Assembly (NCBI GenBank): GCA_004352715.1
Contig: SCFE01000074.1
Span: forward strand, 470,716-534,715
Direction of reading: 5' to 3'
Source: Hofstenia miamia
Taxonomy: Eukaryota > Xenacoelomorpha > Acoela
Length of the DNA stretch: 64,000 bases
The notes beneath the pieces were generated by a model. It made no database searches, was not told the origin of the DNA, and saw only the letters and a program-made list of their open reading frames with translations. The translations under genes were made by a program, and so were the position numbers. Each line of letters opens with the position of its first letter. The stretch's first letter is position 1. Shown here piece by piece: positions 1 to 12,708 of this stretch.

Positions 1-277
1 ACAATCGTAGATTCTATATAATCAAGCTGTGCGACAATATTATGGATTACAATAATTGCGCTCAAAACACCGTGATGGGATACTAGTTATATATATATAT
101 ATATATATATATATATNNNNNNNNNNNNNNNNNNNNNNNNNNNNNNNNNNNNNNNNNNNNNNNNNNNNNNNNNNNNNNNNNNNNNNNNNNNNNNNNNNNN
201 NNNNNNNNNNNNNNNNNNNNNNNNNNNNNNNNNNNNNNNNNNNNNNNNNNNNNNNNNNNNNNNNNNNNNNNNNNNNN

Positions 278-310
<33 letters not shown>

Positions 311-2246
311 CTATTGAATTTCTTATGAAATTTGTTTCATTAGTATACCTTTTGTTGTATGTTTAAAATTTGCTATGATGTTATCACGGCTTTTCACCTA
401 CAGAACTTAAATGCGTGATGGATGGAATGATCTTGCAGAAAACAAAAAAATTTATAGCACATTTGTTAATCTACTTTATGACATTCAATTTAAATGTTCA
501 TAAGTTGTTTCAAATTATTAGATGCGAGCCTTAAAAGGCATAAGGGTGCAGGACGAGCACAGGCAGTGTTAAATCTACAAATGCAAAGCACTAATCTCTG
601 CATGGTTTTGACAGAATTCATAAATTTTATAGGAGTCGTCAGAAGTTTCTCACTAAAAGACAAAATTATATAGTTCTTTTGTGTATGTTGATTAAATGTC
701 GTAGTATTTTACGTTTTTCTTAATAGTTGGCGGGCGGCCCGGGCCGCCCGGTGAATTCCAACGGGCGGGCAGGCACTGGAAGATAAACGGGTGAAGAGCG
801 GACACGGGCAGCGTTAATTCTAAAAATGCAAAACACTACTACCACCTTATAATACGATTAAAATACCGGCATTTACTCATAAACAGAAGATCAAAGATTT
901 TTACATGTGTTAAGGATAAGAAAAACGTTTTAAAGAAATCCTTAATTAATGTCGCCATTCGAACCTGGAATTCGTAACCTAAAGAAATTAAAAATATTGA
1001 AAAATTGAAATCTTTTAAAAAACATTTAAAAATCGTACTTAAGCAAAAATATATTTAAATAAATTTAAAAGCATCAATAAAATACAAATTTCTGCAGGGA
1101 TCTATTAAAGATTAGTTTGTCACTATCTATGAAGGTTTTTGGTACATAATAGAAGCTGTATCTGTTACTCACTGTTGTGTCACAATCTATTTTATAATTA
1201 AATACCTTTTTCTACCTGACCTATCAAATACCCTTTGATGACCAGGGAATACACATTTCACAGAATACCCATTGGATGAATTTGGATTTAAATTTACATG
1301 TTTAAAATCTATGATATGAATTCACTCTCAGCCTTCAAAATCTTTCTGAAAACCCACCTCTTCAAATTGGCCTTTGAAGCTAAATTGGTTTTTAAAATTT
1401 TAAATTGTAGTGTATTGGTAGTTGATTCGGTGATCTAGAATGCACTTTAAAAAATTATTATTATTATTTTATTATTCTTATAAATGAAACGGAAAAAAAT
1501 TATTTTGAGTAATATTTTTTATTGCTAAAATTTTGCTATTATTCAATGTTTATTCTTTTCTATAAATGTTGTCCCGTGAAGTAACACCCTAAGGCTAACA
1601 AGCAATAATAGCATATTATCATTACATTCATTACAAACTTTACTTGTTTGTAACTTTATATTGAAAATTATAAAAAATTATTTAACTGTTTTGTGTGTAA
1701 TAGTAATAAAAATCAGAGCAGGTTATTCAATAGACAGCTAAGTATGAGACATTATATATTTTTAGGTACAGAAAATAACATTATTTATATTTACTACATT
1801 CTGATTATACTTATATTTGTCGTATACTCAATTAATTGTGCAATAACCCGAAATAATTAAAGTTCTATGAGTTAATTGATACCTGTTACCCATTGGGATA
1901 GCATAATGTGCCTAAGGGGTAACGAAGCAGACTAACAAGAGAGAAAAATATGATTATCATTTTTTGTGAAACAATTATTGGAAGAGAAAAATCCGCGGTT
2001 CTAGTGTTACCAAATTAATAGTAATCTATGCTTAATCTAACATAATGGAATAAGATTACAGTATGCTATTTTAATGTTCTATATAAAATATTTCTATAGA
2101 TTCATGCATGTATAAAGTGGTTTTCAATCTACTATCTCAAAAAATATAATTCTAGAAACTTACGAAATAAATTTCATGAAAATGTATAACAGAAATAAAA
2201 AGAAACAAAAGAATTTTAAAAAGTAAAAAATGTTAGAAGTCTGGAT
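1..2246. other. Intergenic stretch downstream of helicase copy A
   Basis: No gene is visible. The stretch holds a (TA)n tract with an assembly gap (117-277) and a GC-rich patch at 729-775 rich in GGGC/GCCC. It also has two imperfect direct copies of a short segment (about 548-592 and 790-836, both ending in a variant of AAATGCAAA-CACT). The GC patch and direct repeats look like degraded repeat DNA of unknown family. Confidence 0.5.
117..277. other. Assembly gap in a (TA)n microsatellite
   Basis: The Ns are flanked on both sides by pure TA dinucleotides, so the gap is an unresolved microsatellite. Its true length is unknown. Confidence 0.95.
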
Positions 2247-2365
2247 TTAGCCAACTTTATCATGAATATAGTCTACGAAATCATCAATCGAAATGTGATC
2301 TGGTTGAAACGCGCCGTAGTTTATGCATTGTTGAATGAAATTTTTCAAAATTGATGTGTTGTCAC
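2247..2365 (-). CDS. Copy A last exon: helicase C-terminal tail and stop
   Basis: The exon starts after a TTTTAG acceptor in the phase left open by the previous exon and encodes GDNTSILKNFIQQCINYG followed by about 20 residues and a TAA stop. HELZ and MOV10 proteins have a GD...W..F...C segment just after motif VI. The matching last exon of copy B (51930-52039) starts with the same GDN and shares the SISIDD/HISIDD element before its stop, which confirms both the reading frame and the end of the gene. The protein stops about 38 residues after motif VI and so lacks the long disordered C-terminal half of vertebrate HELZ. I see no clear polyadenylation signal in the next 100 bases. Confidence 0.78.
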
Positions 2366-3146
2366 CTAAAACAAATTAAAGTTGACAAAAAGCCATATTG
2401 TAAATATAAAGTGTTTTCAGCAAATTCTCCGTTTTTGCTTATGAAAATTCTAAGAACATAACGAAAGTGTTCCATTACCAAAATTTCACTTCTTTAATGT
2501 TTTCTTAAATGTAGCACTAAAAGATTCTACAAGACATTTTAAACACATTAGTACGAAAACAAGTATTCCCTTTAAATTCCTTGAGATATATAACTATAAA
2601 TGTGATTAATGTGGGGAAACAAACAGGTCGCTGGAACAAATGCGAGGAAATTTTCTATCTCAAGTATATTACAACGAACATGTACCTAAAAGGAAAAACT
2701 ACAATTTTAATGAAAACCAACCATACGAAAATAGCAGACGCTATAATTTTAAAAATCTAAGAAGAATCTATTAAATACATAAATAAGTCAAAAACTCAAC
2801 ATAGTATATGATCTACGAATTTCAAGCATGGTTAGGATACAAATTCTACAATAAACAATGATTATACAATATCTCGTTCTTGATATCCTTATAGCAATTT
2901 ATCCCTAACCTGGTAGATTTATTGTATATATTGCTTTATTCTATTGTATGTAATTTTAAATTGTTTGTATATTTAATGACAATATTCAGATAAATTACCA
3001 GTTTCTAATTGTTAATATTTATTTGAATAAAAAATATCTCATCTTATAAAATAAAAAAATTGTATCTACCAACATCATTGCTTACTAACAAAAAAATTTT
3101 TGCGTCATTTTATGTATTTTAAAGTAGAACCCAATGTATTACATGA

Positions 3147-3240
3147 GGTTTAAAGAGTGGTTTGTGAAACATTACTATTAAATTGTTTAGTGTTGTAAAA
3201 TTACTCTGTAAATATAGTCAAATCTTTTTTAATTTTCACA
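3147..3240 (+). repeat. Partial LTR copy of the Ty1/copia element at 4236-6847
   Basis: This segment matches the LTRs at 4236-4352 and 6722-6847 (shared core TTTGTGAAACATT and AGTGTTG). It begins at a position equal to the middle of the 3' LTR and ends at TTAATTTTCACA. It is a truncated solo LTR or the remains of a second insertion about 1 kb upstream of the main element. Confidence 0.7.
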
Positions 3241-4235
3241 TAGTGTTTTAAACGATATTTCTAGAAATTGTTACTTACTATGGAAGAAACTTATTCTAAT
3301 GTGGAGAAAAATGTCTAAGGTTTCCGAAAAAGAGCAGGCTTGTTATGTTATATTTTCGGGCAAAGAAGCCAGGCTGAGCGAAACTAATTTAAATCAAAAA
3401 AACTTTTATTTGTTTAAAGAAAACCAATTTTTATAAAAGTTTATCATTGAACTTCTCCAAATACTAAGTTCTTTTAACCAATCAAGACGCCTAGAAAGTG
3501 CCAAACTTACAAGAATTATTCATTCAAAACATACAAGATAGAGCGAATTTTTAATATAATATAGATATATCATTCTATAAATTTAAACTCAAAAATTCAA
3601 CTAAAAAATTCAGCCAGTATGTTAAAGGTACGGGTTACGGGCTGAGCGTACGGGTTAAGGGTCATTCAATATACGGGTCCAACCTCAGCGCATAGTCAAT
3701 TTTCTTAAACTAAATTTTGTTTCTGACCCACGTTTTCCATTAATCAAACATGCAATATACATGAAATTACAATAAAATTTTGCAAATGTACCCCTCTTTT
3801 CTACATAGTCACATTCCGTAATGCTATTTTTACAAGTTTGTGATTTGATATTAATATCATAATTTTTAGAAGATAAAAAACCTTGACTTTTTCGAAATTG
3901 GATAAAATCAAGTCACAGTTATTAACAATAAATTTTAAAGAACACACCTTTAGCATTATAAGAAGTTTCTAAGAAGAGTTATCAATTGTATTGAATTTCT
4001 ACCAATAATTGCTTGATCAACTTAATTTCAGCAACCAAATTGACGTTGAATTTAAATTTCTTGTTAATTCATTTCAATTTCAAATGTTATTTAGATTAAG
4101 CAAACCAGCATTCACTATTGATAAAAGTCTTGAGAATTTTTAACCTAAATCTATGCAACCATTTCTGAGATTGGCTATAAAATTTTCACCCCACAAGCTA
4201 AAATTTCCCTTGCGCCACCCACATGGGGTGCGGTA

Positions 4236-4352
4236 TGTTAAGTTGTGTATCGAAACAAGTTATATAAGGACTGGTTTGTGAAACATTGCTATTAAATTCT
4301 TTAGTGTTGCGAAATTACTCAGTAAATATAGTAAAAAAAATTTAATTTTTGC
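4236..4352 (+). repeat. 5' LTR of the copia-like element
   Basis: It starts TGTTAAGTTGTG and ends near TTAATTTTTGCA. It matches the 3' LTR at 6722-6847 over most of its length with scattered differences, so the element is not a fresh insertion. Confidence 0.75.
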
Positions 4353-4568
4353 ATTGATAATGCTTGATGGGGCAAAATTGCCTAAGAATGATAGTATGCT
4401 ATGAGTACGGTTACTTCCAGTCATAATTCATGTACGAAGCGACAAACACGAAAAATTTTTCAAGGCAATCCAGTTATTTTAATGACACAGTTAGGTATTT
4501 TAGGTGCAATAGAACAACACTGATTGTTCGAATTGTCCTCATCCGCCTATTGATTTAGGTTAGGTAAT

Positions 4569-4997
4569 ATGGAACAAATTTTTGTTATCAATAATAATTA
4601 TACAAGGTGTGAGAACTCTTGTTTTGGTATACTTGATTCTGCTGCAACAAAAACGGTGTGTGGTGTTAACTGGTTTAATGATTTTTGTAGAAATATAATC
4701 AATAATGAGTTGGATATTGCCTACGAAAATTCTTTATCTCGTTATACATTTGGAAATTCCTGCTCACAAAAAATAAAGTTTAGTGCAATATTACCTGTTA
4801 ATATTTTTGGATGTGTTATGAAATTACGTGTTGATGTTATTGAGGGTAATTTACCTTTATTAATCACCAAAGCGACCCTTAAACGAATAAAAGCGGTGAT
4901 AAATTTTGAGAACGATACAGATATTTTAAATAATATAGAAAATATGCTTATACAAGCCCGTGTGGTCATTATATGGTATCTATGGTCTCTGATGTAA
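4569..4997 (+). pseudogene. Copia-like retropepsin segment
   Basis: The reading frame contains GILDSAATKTVCG near residue 20, which fits the D-S-G/A-A active-site loop of a retroviral-type aspartic protease. A later stretch, LPLLITKATLKR, fits the second half of the domain. Copia-type polyproteins cleave themselves with this protease. The frame ends in a stop before the GAG-pre-integrase part, so the polyprotein is broken. Confidence 0.7.
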
Positions 4998-5003
4998 AAA
5001 TGG

Positions 5004-5309
5004 ATGGAAACATTGGTCAATGTAAGAGATGAATTAAGTAATAAAATTTTTGTTTTGGATAATAAGGATTTAGAAAAAAAAAGAAAACTGCATCGTCAAT
5101 TTTCTCATCCATCAATTGAACGTCTCAAGTCACTAATTTTTTCATCTTCTTATGTAACTAACAAAAAATTAACGTCTAATTTAATTGAAGAAGTTCATAG
5201 TCAGTGTGGTATTTGTAAAAAAATTTCTAAGGTCAACCCAAGGCCAAACGTATATCTATGGTGCGCTGTTGAATTACATGATTGTGTTGCTCTGGATTTG
5301 ACTGAATGA
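5004..5309 (+). pseudogene. Copia-like GAG-pre-integrase (zinc-binding HHCC) segment
   Basis: LHRQFSHPSIERLKSL followed by C-G-I-C gives the H-x-H...C-x2-C pattern of the integrase N-terminal zinc domain. ELHDCVALDLTE at the end carries the first catalytic Asp of the integrase core. The frame then stops at 5307-5309, so the core is split over several frames. Confidence 0.72.
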
Positions 5310-6060
5310 GTAAATTCCAGTACCGGCCAAAACCATATCATAGTGCACATTATTGATTAATATAGCAGATTTTCAGCTGCAATGATAATTGGTGATCAAA
5401 AACCTGATAATATTGTCAAAAGAATATGTAGAATGTGTTTGTGCAATTTTGAACCAGCTTGGGGGTGAGTTTGCAAACGATTTGTCTTATCGTTTTAATG
5501 AACCATTTGGGACTGTAACTAAAAGCACCGCTGGTTATTCGTCATTTAGCAATGGATTGGTTGAGCGGCATAATGCCGTCCTAAAAAGTGCGATGAACAA
5601 GACAATGTGTTCTGAGAGATAAGACGTGCCCTTTTTGCTAAAAATACTTTACTAGATCGTTGTGGGTTCTCTCCTCATCAACGTGTATTTGGGAAAAATC
5701 CGAGAATTCCTAGTATTATAAACATTGAGCCTCCAGCAATGACTGAGTTGACTAGTAATGCCCAAATGCGCAACCATTTGAATACTCTTCACTCAGCAAG
5801 GAAAGCATACTTATCAGCAGATTCTGATATTCGTATTAAAATGCATTAAAGAGAAATGTTGGTGTTTCGGCACCTTTATTTTCTCACCGAGTAAGAATTT
5901 ACTATTGGTGAGACGATATAAATAAGCAACTGAAGGGCTACAGAGGAACTGGAACTGTAATTGGTCAAAAGGGTAAATGCGGGTTTGTTCGACATGGTGC
6001 TAATTGGGTTCGCGTACACTAATGCCATTTAAACAGAATAAATGCTCCGATTTTCGAAAA
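5310..6060 (+). pseudogene. Copia-like integrase core and C-terminal part, frame-broken
   Basis: Readable pieces include IIVHIID, GGEFANDLSYRFNEPFG, NGLVERHNAVL and a later HLNTLHSARKAYL. The Asp normally found just before NGGEF is replaced (the sequence reads NQLGGEF), while the catalytic Glu in GLVERHN is present. Several stops and frame changes separate the pieces, so no active integrase can be made. Confidence 0.7.
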
Positions 6061-6225
6061 AGATGCCCCATTAAAAAACATAAGTTCAGATAATTCAGCA
6101 ATTATTCCACCTGTACCGGTAACAGATTTAAGTGATAATGCATCCAAAGATAGTTATGAAATTTTTAGATTACAGTGATAATTCATCTGCAGAATATTTA
6201 GAAATTCAGGACGAAAATAATTCAA

Positions 6226-6674
6226 TTGAAAGAGCACCAACACCTGATCAACATCTTTCACGATCATGAAATCGATGTCGTAGACCACCTGATTTTTTTT
6301 GGATGCTCAATAAACAGCGAAGAAATATTGGAAGTAAAATTATTAGATGATGAGGAAATAAAACAGTTTGATGATATAATTATTTCTGCAAAGGTTAAAA
6401 AACTAGAAAGTTGGCTTCAATATAAGGTCGTCGATGAAGTAAAGAGAAGTGATGTGCCTTGCAATCCAATTTCAACAAAATGGATTCTTTCATGGAAAAC
6501 AGATACAATGGGCAGGAAAACACCTAAAGCAAGAGTAGTTGCAAGAAGATTTTTATAAAAAATAAAAAAGAAATGCTTCAACGCGATAAACTTAATATTC
6601 AACATGTGCGACTCTGTGACCACCTTGCTGATGTGTGTACTAAAGAAATGAGTGAGTTTCGTATTTTGCAATAA
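6226..6674 (+). pseudogene. Copia-like reverse transcriptase start and RNase H end, joined by a deletion
   Basis: ISTKWILSWKTDTMG and KARVVARRF are the conserved opening of a copia reverse transcriptase. About 60 bases later the sequence reads HVRLCDHLADVCTKEMSEF, which is the very end of copia RNase H. The catalytic core between them is missing, so the element lost its polymerase by an internal deletion. Confidence 0.75.
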
Positions 6675-6721
6675 ATGCAATTTAGGTCTTAAGCATCTTT
6701 TGAAAAAAAGAAATAGATGAG

Positions 6722-6847
6722 TGTTAAGTTGTTTCGAAACAATTTATATGGCTGCTGGTTTAAAGAGTGGTTTGTGAAACATTGCTATTAAATTGTTTAG
6801 TGTTGTAAAGTTATTCAGTAAATATAGTCAAATATTTTTAATTTTCA
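6722..6847 (+). repeat. 3' LTR of the copia-like element
   Basis: It starts TGTTAAGTTGTTTCG directly after the purine-rich tract and ends near TTAATTTTCA. It carries a TTTAAAGAGTGG segment that is also present in the partial LTR at 3147 but absent from the 5' LTR. Confidence 0.75.
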
Positions 6848-8600
6848 TGTTTGTGGTAAATCCAGTGAAGATCATTGTTGTAAATAGCGTAGAGAAAATA
6901 CCGCAGAAATAATAGCTTTAATTCACTATAGCAAAAGTAAAAAATTGTGGGAATATACAAATATTTAAAATGATAATTATACAATGCAACACAAATTAAT
7001 TAGTCCAAACCACACAACACGACTAACAATACAACTAGAAATAACATACAATAACAAAGTTAAATATAGTTCAATTATGTACATTTTCCAAAAATTCTCT
7101 GTCTATGTGTGACAAGACCTCAGCAAAATATTGTAATCGATTTCCGGTGAGAGGCTTCGTGTGCCATGCAATGACGAAATATGTCTCATTCGGCAAAATG
7201 CTGTTTTAGAGCTACATCCAAATGTATTGTTGCCTTTAGGAAAATTTGTATATTCGAACGGAAAAACTATTTGGACAGAAGCATTCACAAATACTTAAAC
7301 TGTTGGAATTTTTCTAGTATTACAAGTGGCAACATTCTTCCTATACTCAATTAGGGTAAGTGTAGAGAAGTCTTGTGCGCATAGAGCTTTTATAATGCAG
7401 CATCTGCACGACAAAAAATAGTTTCACGCACCCACCAATACCCGAAACGATTTACCTTACCCACTCTTACCCGAGAATGTAATTTTCACTGCTGCTATTA
7501 AAGAATTAAGAAACGTTTCAATAACACTTCGAACACATTTCCTATTCGATAGATGTTCATTTTTCAACATTTTACTTATAATGTTTCAAAAAAATTTCAT
7601 TTAAAATTCATATAATGAGGAATAATAATTATTAGGATCACTATTAGTAAATACGGGTCTGCAATGTTTTTGGAAAAAGCATGTCGCAGTGCAATCTATA
7701 AACCCTAACACCCTCTCTGCTTTCATAAAATATACAAATTTTTATCACCTAGTCCATATATCCGAGAAAATTGGTCGAATCTGCAAAGGTAAGAATTTAT
7801 CATGCTAAAAATTTCTTTATACATAAATACGAGGTTTTCAAAGAATGTAATAGAGAATTAAAATAATATAGGCATGCTGTAAAAATAGTGTTAAGAACAA
7901 AAATATGAAGTAGGGTAACAACAGAGGAAGTGTCAAACTACTCTGAAAAATACTCAGATACCAAGTTACCACGAGTACATACATGTGGTCTGAAATGTTG
8001 AGAGATAAATCGGCTACAATTATTTAGAAATAGTCATACCATATTTGTAGATCGTTATCTTTATCAATCTTGCTGGACAACAGAAATTTATTTGAGTGGG
8101 CAGAAAAGATTCATTTTGAGTAGGCAAAATCCGAAATTTTGGTAAGTACTGCCTACCCACGACTACCCTTGGCTACACTACTATAATGTATGTAACACTG
8201 ATATTTCGAATGTCACCTTTCTATACTAATGCAACTTTTCAAAGGGGATTTAGATTTGTCCATTTTTATATTTTCGGAAAGTTACATCTAACAATTGTAG
8301 CATTCTAAAGATTGTGATATATAGATACCAAAATGTCTTAATAGTTTCAGAAAAATCAGTATTGAATAACATTGGTTCCAGATGAAGACTTACGAAGGTT
8401 CTAAACTGGTGCGACACAATAATTAGTTCTATTTAAGGTGCTTCAATATTCCTAGAATGTGCTGGTTATTTCGATCACATTGCTAACAAATGATTAAGTA
8501 TTTCACCATCAAATTTAGATTAATCAATTCTTTTATTTGAGAATTTGCGGTGTGTAACATCTAAATTTGCTTCCACAATTTTTTAACTCACCAAGTAGAA
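6848..8600. other. Intron sequence of copy A without recognised genes
   Basis: I see no exon, RNA gene or transposon ORF here. The short frames present are AT-rich noise. Confidence 0.5.
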
Positions 8601-9540
8601 TTTGAGGCCATTAAAGTGCTTCCATGGCACTGAGAGAGGCGATCAGATCTAGCAACAACAGTGAAGTTGAGAAAAAGAATTATGAATTAAGCAAAGAGTA
8701 ATCGAGCAAAATTTCAGAAAGACAGATTATAGAAGGTGGATAGTCTAAAGGGCTAATAACGGCTGAGAGGTCTATGCAACGAGAAGTATTTCTAAGACTG
8801 TGACAGTTGCCAGACAAAATATGGATAGTTGATAGTGATAGACACTTGGAAGCATTAATAAGAAACAGGAGAGACAGGTCAACAGAATAATTTTGAGATC
8901 AGAGCGAGGAACACCAAAATTAAGTAGTTCACAAAGGACAAGTAGAATATTAGATTCAATCAAGAAATCGGAAGGAGAGAGAACACGAGAAGTTAAGACG
9001 TGGATGAGAAAGGTTTTAGCTTTGATGAACAACTGATGGCGATGATCCCATTCAGAACTAAAGCGACAATGACAGTCCGATTTTAGTTTGTAGAAAAACG
9101 AGGACGATGGTAATTATTTTGAATAACGATGTCTGGAACACCCATGTGATTTAATATTTTAAAGATCATGTCATGGTCATTTTGAAGACGGACATCAGGT
9201 GTTGAGTGCTGAAGTGCTTCAAGAATACCACGAATTCGGATATCACTGCCGAGAGGAATTAAAGTCTCTGTTAACTTAGCTCTATTGCGGTGATTGTTGC
9301 TTATAGAAGTGCTTTTCTTCAATATTCAGTGCCCTATTTCTTTTAAATTTACAAGTAATTTCTGATTTTGCTTCGACATTTCTTGGATTGAGTGCTCAAA
9401 TTCATTCCGAGTTCTGTTTTGAGAATCAAGCTCATCTTCAAAGAGTGTGAATGCGCGCTTTTTATCTGCGTCAGTACAAGCTTTGCATAAAGTAATAATC
9501 TGATCATTAAGATTAACGAGCATTTCCAAGTAATTGCTTG
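8600..9540 (-). pseudogene. Possible LINE ORF1-type fragment (coiled coil plus RRM-like)
   Basis: On the minus strand 9529-9326 reads as a charged, coiled-coil-like segment (Q..SIQEMSKQNQKLLVN). This is followed by a frame (9322-9083) with LQNDHDMIFKILNHMGVPDI, a pattern seen in nucleic-acid-binding ORF1 proteins of L1/CR1-type LINEs, and then a broken frame down to about 8770. No RT follows directly. The family call rests on pattern only, and a host-derived fragment is possible. Confidence 0.42.
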
Positions 9541-10028
9541 AGAAATTTGAACAACTTTTAGTTAAATGAAGTTAACATTACAATAGCACATGTAAAATCA
9601 TTTTGCCTTCGATATCATGATTACAAGTATAACAAATAGCATCATTTTGTGTAATGGAAAACATGTTGCTTGGTTAATTTTATTTGAGAATAAAACTGCA
9701 GAACAGAAATTAAATCAAACCTTTCAAGATCCCACCATTTCAAAAATTGAGTTCTGTTATGTGTCAAGAAATATTTAATCAGAATATACCAAGGCAACAA
9801 ATCCAAAATTCACATATGGCGAAAAATAACTTTTTGTGCCTATGGCATTCTCTATTTGGAGCATTTCTTACAGCCAAATTGCTGATTTTTTAATAAAAAG
9901 AAATTTTTTGTTTATTGTTAAATTTTGAATGAATACAAAATTTAAGAATTTGTTCCGCAACTTTTATTACAAAGCAATACAGAAATTTCTCGCTATAATA
10001 ACTACCGCAGAGTAATTTGAAAATTTAC

Positions 10029-10238
10029 CCATTCCAATCATACCAGGCCCATTTCCAACACAGATAATCATTGAACGAGCGCGGGAAAAAGCAGTGTTCA
10101 AAATTTTCTTGTTAGAAAAAAATCCAAATTGCAAAGAGTTCTCATCAAAGTCCTCCTTTTGTCTTTCCTTCTCCCATATGCCGTAGCAACTTTCAAAGGT
10201 ACGTACCATTGAAATGACAATAGCTCGATATTCTTTAC
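10029..10238 (-). CDS. Copy A exon: helicase motifs V and VI
   Basis: After a CTTTAG acceptor the exon reads (G)KEYRAIVISMVRT and, about 35 residues later, GFFSN...LNTAFSRARSMIICVG. The donor is GG|GTAAAT. QGKEYRAI...VRT is motif V and LNTA.SRAR is motif VI of UPF1-like helicases, which contact the ATP phosphates and RNA. The spacer between the motifs and the F-F-S-N..LNTA wording are typical of HELZ. The exon is 210 nt, the same length and phase as the copy B exon at 54818-55027. The frame is intact. Confidence 0.88.
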
Positions 10239-12632
10239 CTAAAGAGAATAACTGTAATTTAAAATTCTGGAAATCCCATTGTGTTTGGCGTCGTAGTTTT
10301 TCTTTAACGAAGTTGAACAAATTAAATATTAATTTTTAGAACGCATTTTATAAAGTATTGTAAATTGCAAAGCAAAGCAACAGATGTATTAAATTAACAT
10401 TGTTGCACCTCAGTGGCGTACTTATCAGGAGTACACTGCTAATGAGAATCGTGAAAGTACGCAAATGGAGTTCAACGAAAACATTTGTTAAAGTTACAAA
10501 ATGCATTTTGAAAATATGCTTATTAACAAATTTAACGTTTCATAAGATGCTTACGCGCAGTAGTTTTGATAGATGTGTAAGCTAATGCAAACAAACATAC
10601 GCGGTATAGTTGCGTTGGTATACACATATAAATGTCAATTATAGTAGCAATATTGCTATTTTTTTAAATATTGCCATAATCAATTGGATGTGAATTTTAT
10701 TCAAACCAAAACCAAAAGGCAGCATCTGAAAATCTCACTCAACCCAACGTAACCAACCCTCCACCTAAACGGCTCTACTCTAAAGATTTTATATAAAACA
10801 AGATAAACAGCAAACTTATGCTAAAGATTGATGAGCAAAAATAAATAAAAATTCAAAAATCCATATTAAATAGAAACAAGTTTTAATACTTTTCTGAATA
10901 GCTTCTTTTAGTTTAAATTGTGAAATTCAACTTATTGAATGTAAAACCAGACCTTTTGAAACATGACATAGCCATGCCTAATGCTAATATTTGCCACAAA
11001 CACAGTGACCTCAAAAACCGGCGACTAGTTGCTTCAAGATTAACAGACTAGCATCAGGCAATTTGTGAAGAAAATTCAATTCAAAATGGCGCAAAGTTTC
11101 TGAAAGTTTTCCACTGCGAGCGACCATGGTAATCCTTTTAGATGCAGGCGAACATTTTTCAATAATTGTTTGCACAAAATAGCATTGGGACATGAATTTG
11201 ACATGCCAGTTGACGCTTGCCAATTGGCATGTTTAGTGAGCACTGATAGTCCATCCCTGGCTTAGGCCCGAAACACACAGTGATTGTGTAAAATCCACCA
11301 GATATAATTCTCAGCGTTTGTATTAGCATAAAATTTCTTTGCTACACTCTACAGTTAAGTGCAACTATTATTTAAACAAATGTAGTTAAGAATATTAAGA
11401 AAGGTTTGCATTCACCATATAAAGGCGGTTGGGATAGACCACTTTCTTTAGGCACTTAGGAGAAAGCAGCGAATTGTTCGTGCTAAAAAGCAAGATCATA
11501 AAGGTTTTCCCACAATATATGCACAAAAAAACCAAAATTGTGTGATAATTTTGAAAGTTATATTGACTTTAAAAAAGTACATGAAAATGAGAAAACGGAA
11601 TTGCACACATTTCCGGCTTGCTCAAAATTTTTGTAGCAACAATTGTTTAATGTCTTCATATTATTTTTAGTAATAAAAGTATTAATACTTCCATTATATT
11701 GAATTTAGGTTTTATGATTTGGATTAGTGATATTTGATAATTTATTTTTGCAAATTAATTTTAACTACATATACAAGAGGCCTAAGTAACGGAATTTTGT
11801 CCGCAATCGCAAATACCCGCCTGAATTTTCAATTTTCTGTCTACCAACATATTATTATTGAAACTCGTACTTTTTTAGAAGAGCATTAGCCATGAGTTGA
11901 CAAGGAGTGACTGAGTACGAGAGTCATAAATGCTTTATTAAAAATGTATCCTTCTCCTGTATGTGATGTTAATGTAGTCTTGTTGCCGTAAGACTATTGA
12001 ACTGGGATACGATAGCAGGTTGTGTTGAGGTTGAATTCTTAAATGAATCGTTGTTTGCATGATCCAACTGTTCTGGAGTTTTTTAGGAGTTTTTTAAGTG
12101 GCTGTTTGATGCACTAGTGCGTTGTGTTTGATCCCCTAGTTTTGACATCTGTGAAGAGGCAAGTGTTAACCACAAAATACATCAATCCTGAAAGAATGGT
12201 TCTGAGTTGGAATTCCAGTAAGAGTTGGCGAATGTCATCAAAGTTAAGATGTGAGATCTTTCTATATGAGTGGAAGGTTAAAGTTTATTTCAATCAAGTT
12301 GAGTGATGTGAATTGCTGCTGCAGGCTGAGCCGAAGGTATAGCTTTTGATGCAATGCTAAAATAGTTACATTTTACCAGCATTAAAGTTTGAATAGCATT
12401 AGGCGTGAAGGGCGACAGTCATATCAACGTGCAATCTGGGAAAATCAGATCTTGTCGAAGATGTTGCTCATAATGGTCTTTAGACTGAGAGCAGGTAGCT
12501 GTTTTACTAATGCCACCAGTAATTGACTACTTTACACCAATGGCTATGTATCAGAATTCTCTGTAAAATGACAATGTAATGTAATAAATTTTGAAAATGA
12601 AACGTGAACAATCAAATACAAAAGTAATATAC
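10239..12632. other. Copy A intron without recognised genes
   Basis: This 2.4-kb intron corresponds to a 616-bp intron in copy B. Small frames on both strands show no family signature, and I recognise no transposon ends. Confidence 0.5.
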
Positions 12633-12708
12633 CTTGAACATTTCTGACCAATTGACAGTTGACTCCCGTGAAACCCTTGTCATTCAGCACTCTCCGAATT
12701 TTGTTACG
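12633..12708 (-). CDS. Copy A exon: helicase segment before motif V
   Basis: This 76-nt exon reads RNKIRRVLNDKGF then VNCQLVRNVQ(G), with a TTTAG acceptor and a CAAG|GTATAT donor. It supplies the IR..L helix and the first half of motif V (V..VQG). The copy B exon at 55644-55719 has exactly the same length and phase, and the two are identical at most residues (R.KIR..L...GF..V.CQLVRN.Q). Confidence 0.87.

Larger units (their letters stand above)
4236..6847 (+). mobile_element. Ty1/copia-like LTR retrotransposon, internally deleted
   Basis: The element is bounded by two direct LTRs of about 120 bp that both start TGTTAAGTTG. Between them lie, in order, a retropepsin-like segment, a GAG-pre-integrase segment, integrase pieces and the start of a reverse transcriptase. 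The order protease-integrase-RT is that of Ty1/copia. The RT core and most of RNase H are missing. The 3' LTR is preceded by a purine-rich tract (6701-6721) that fits a polypurine tract. The element lies in the last intron of helicase copy A, on the opposite strand. Confidence 0.82.

Noticed and set aside
10400-10585. Plus-strand 61-codon frame near the motif V/VI exon of copy A
   Set aside because: No family signature and no counterpart in copy B, so it is treated as chance.
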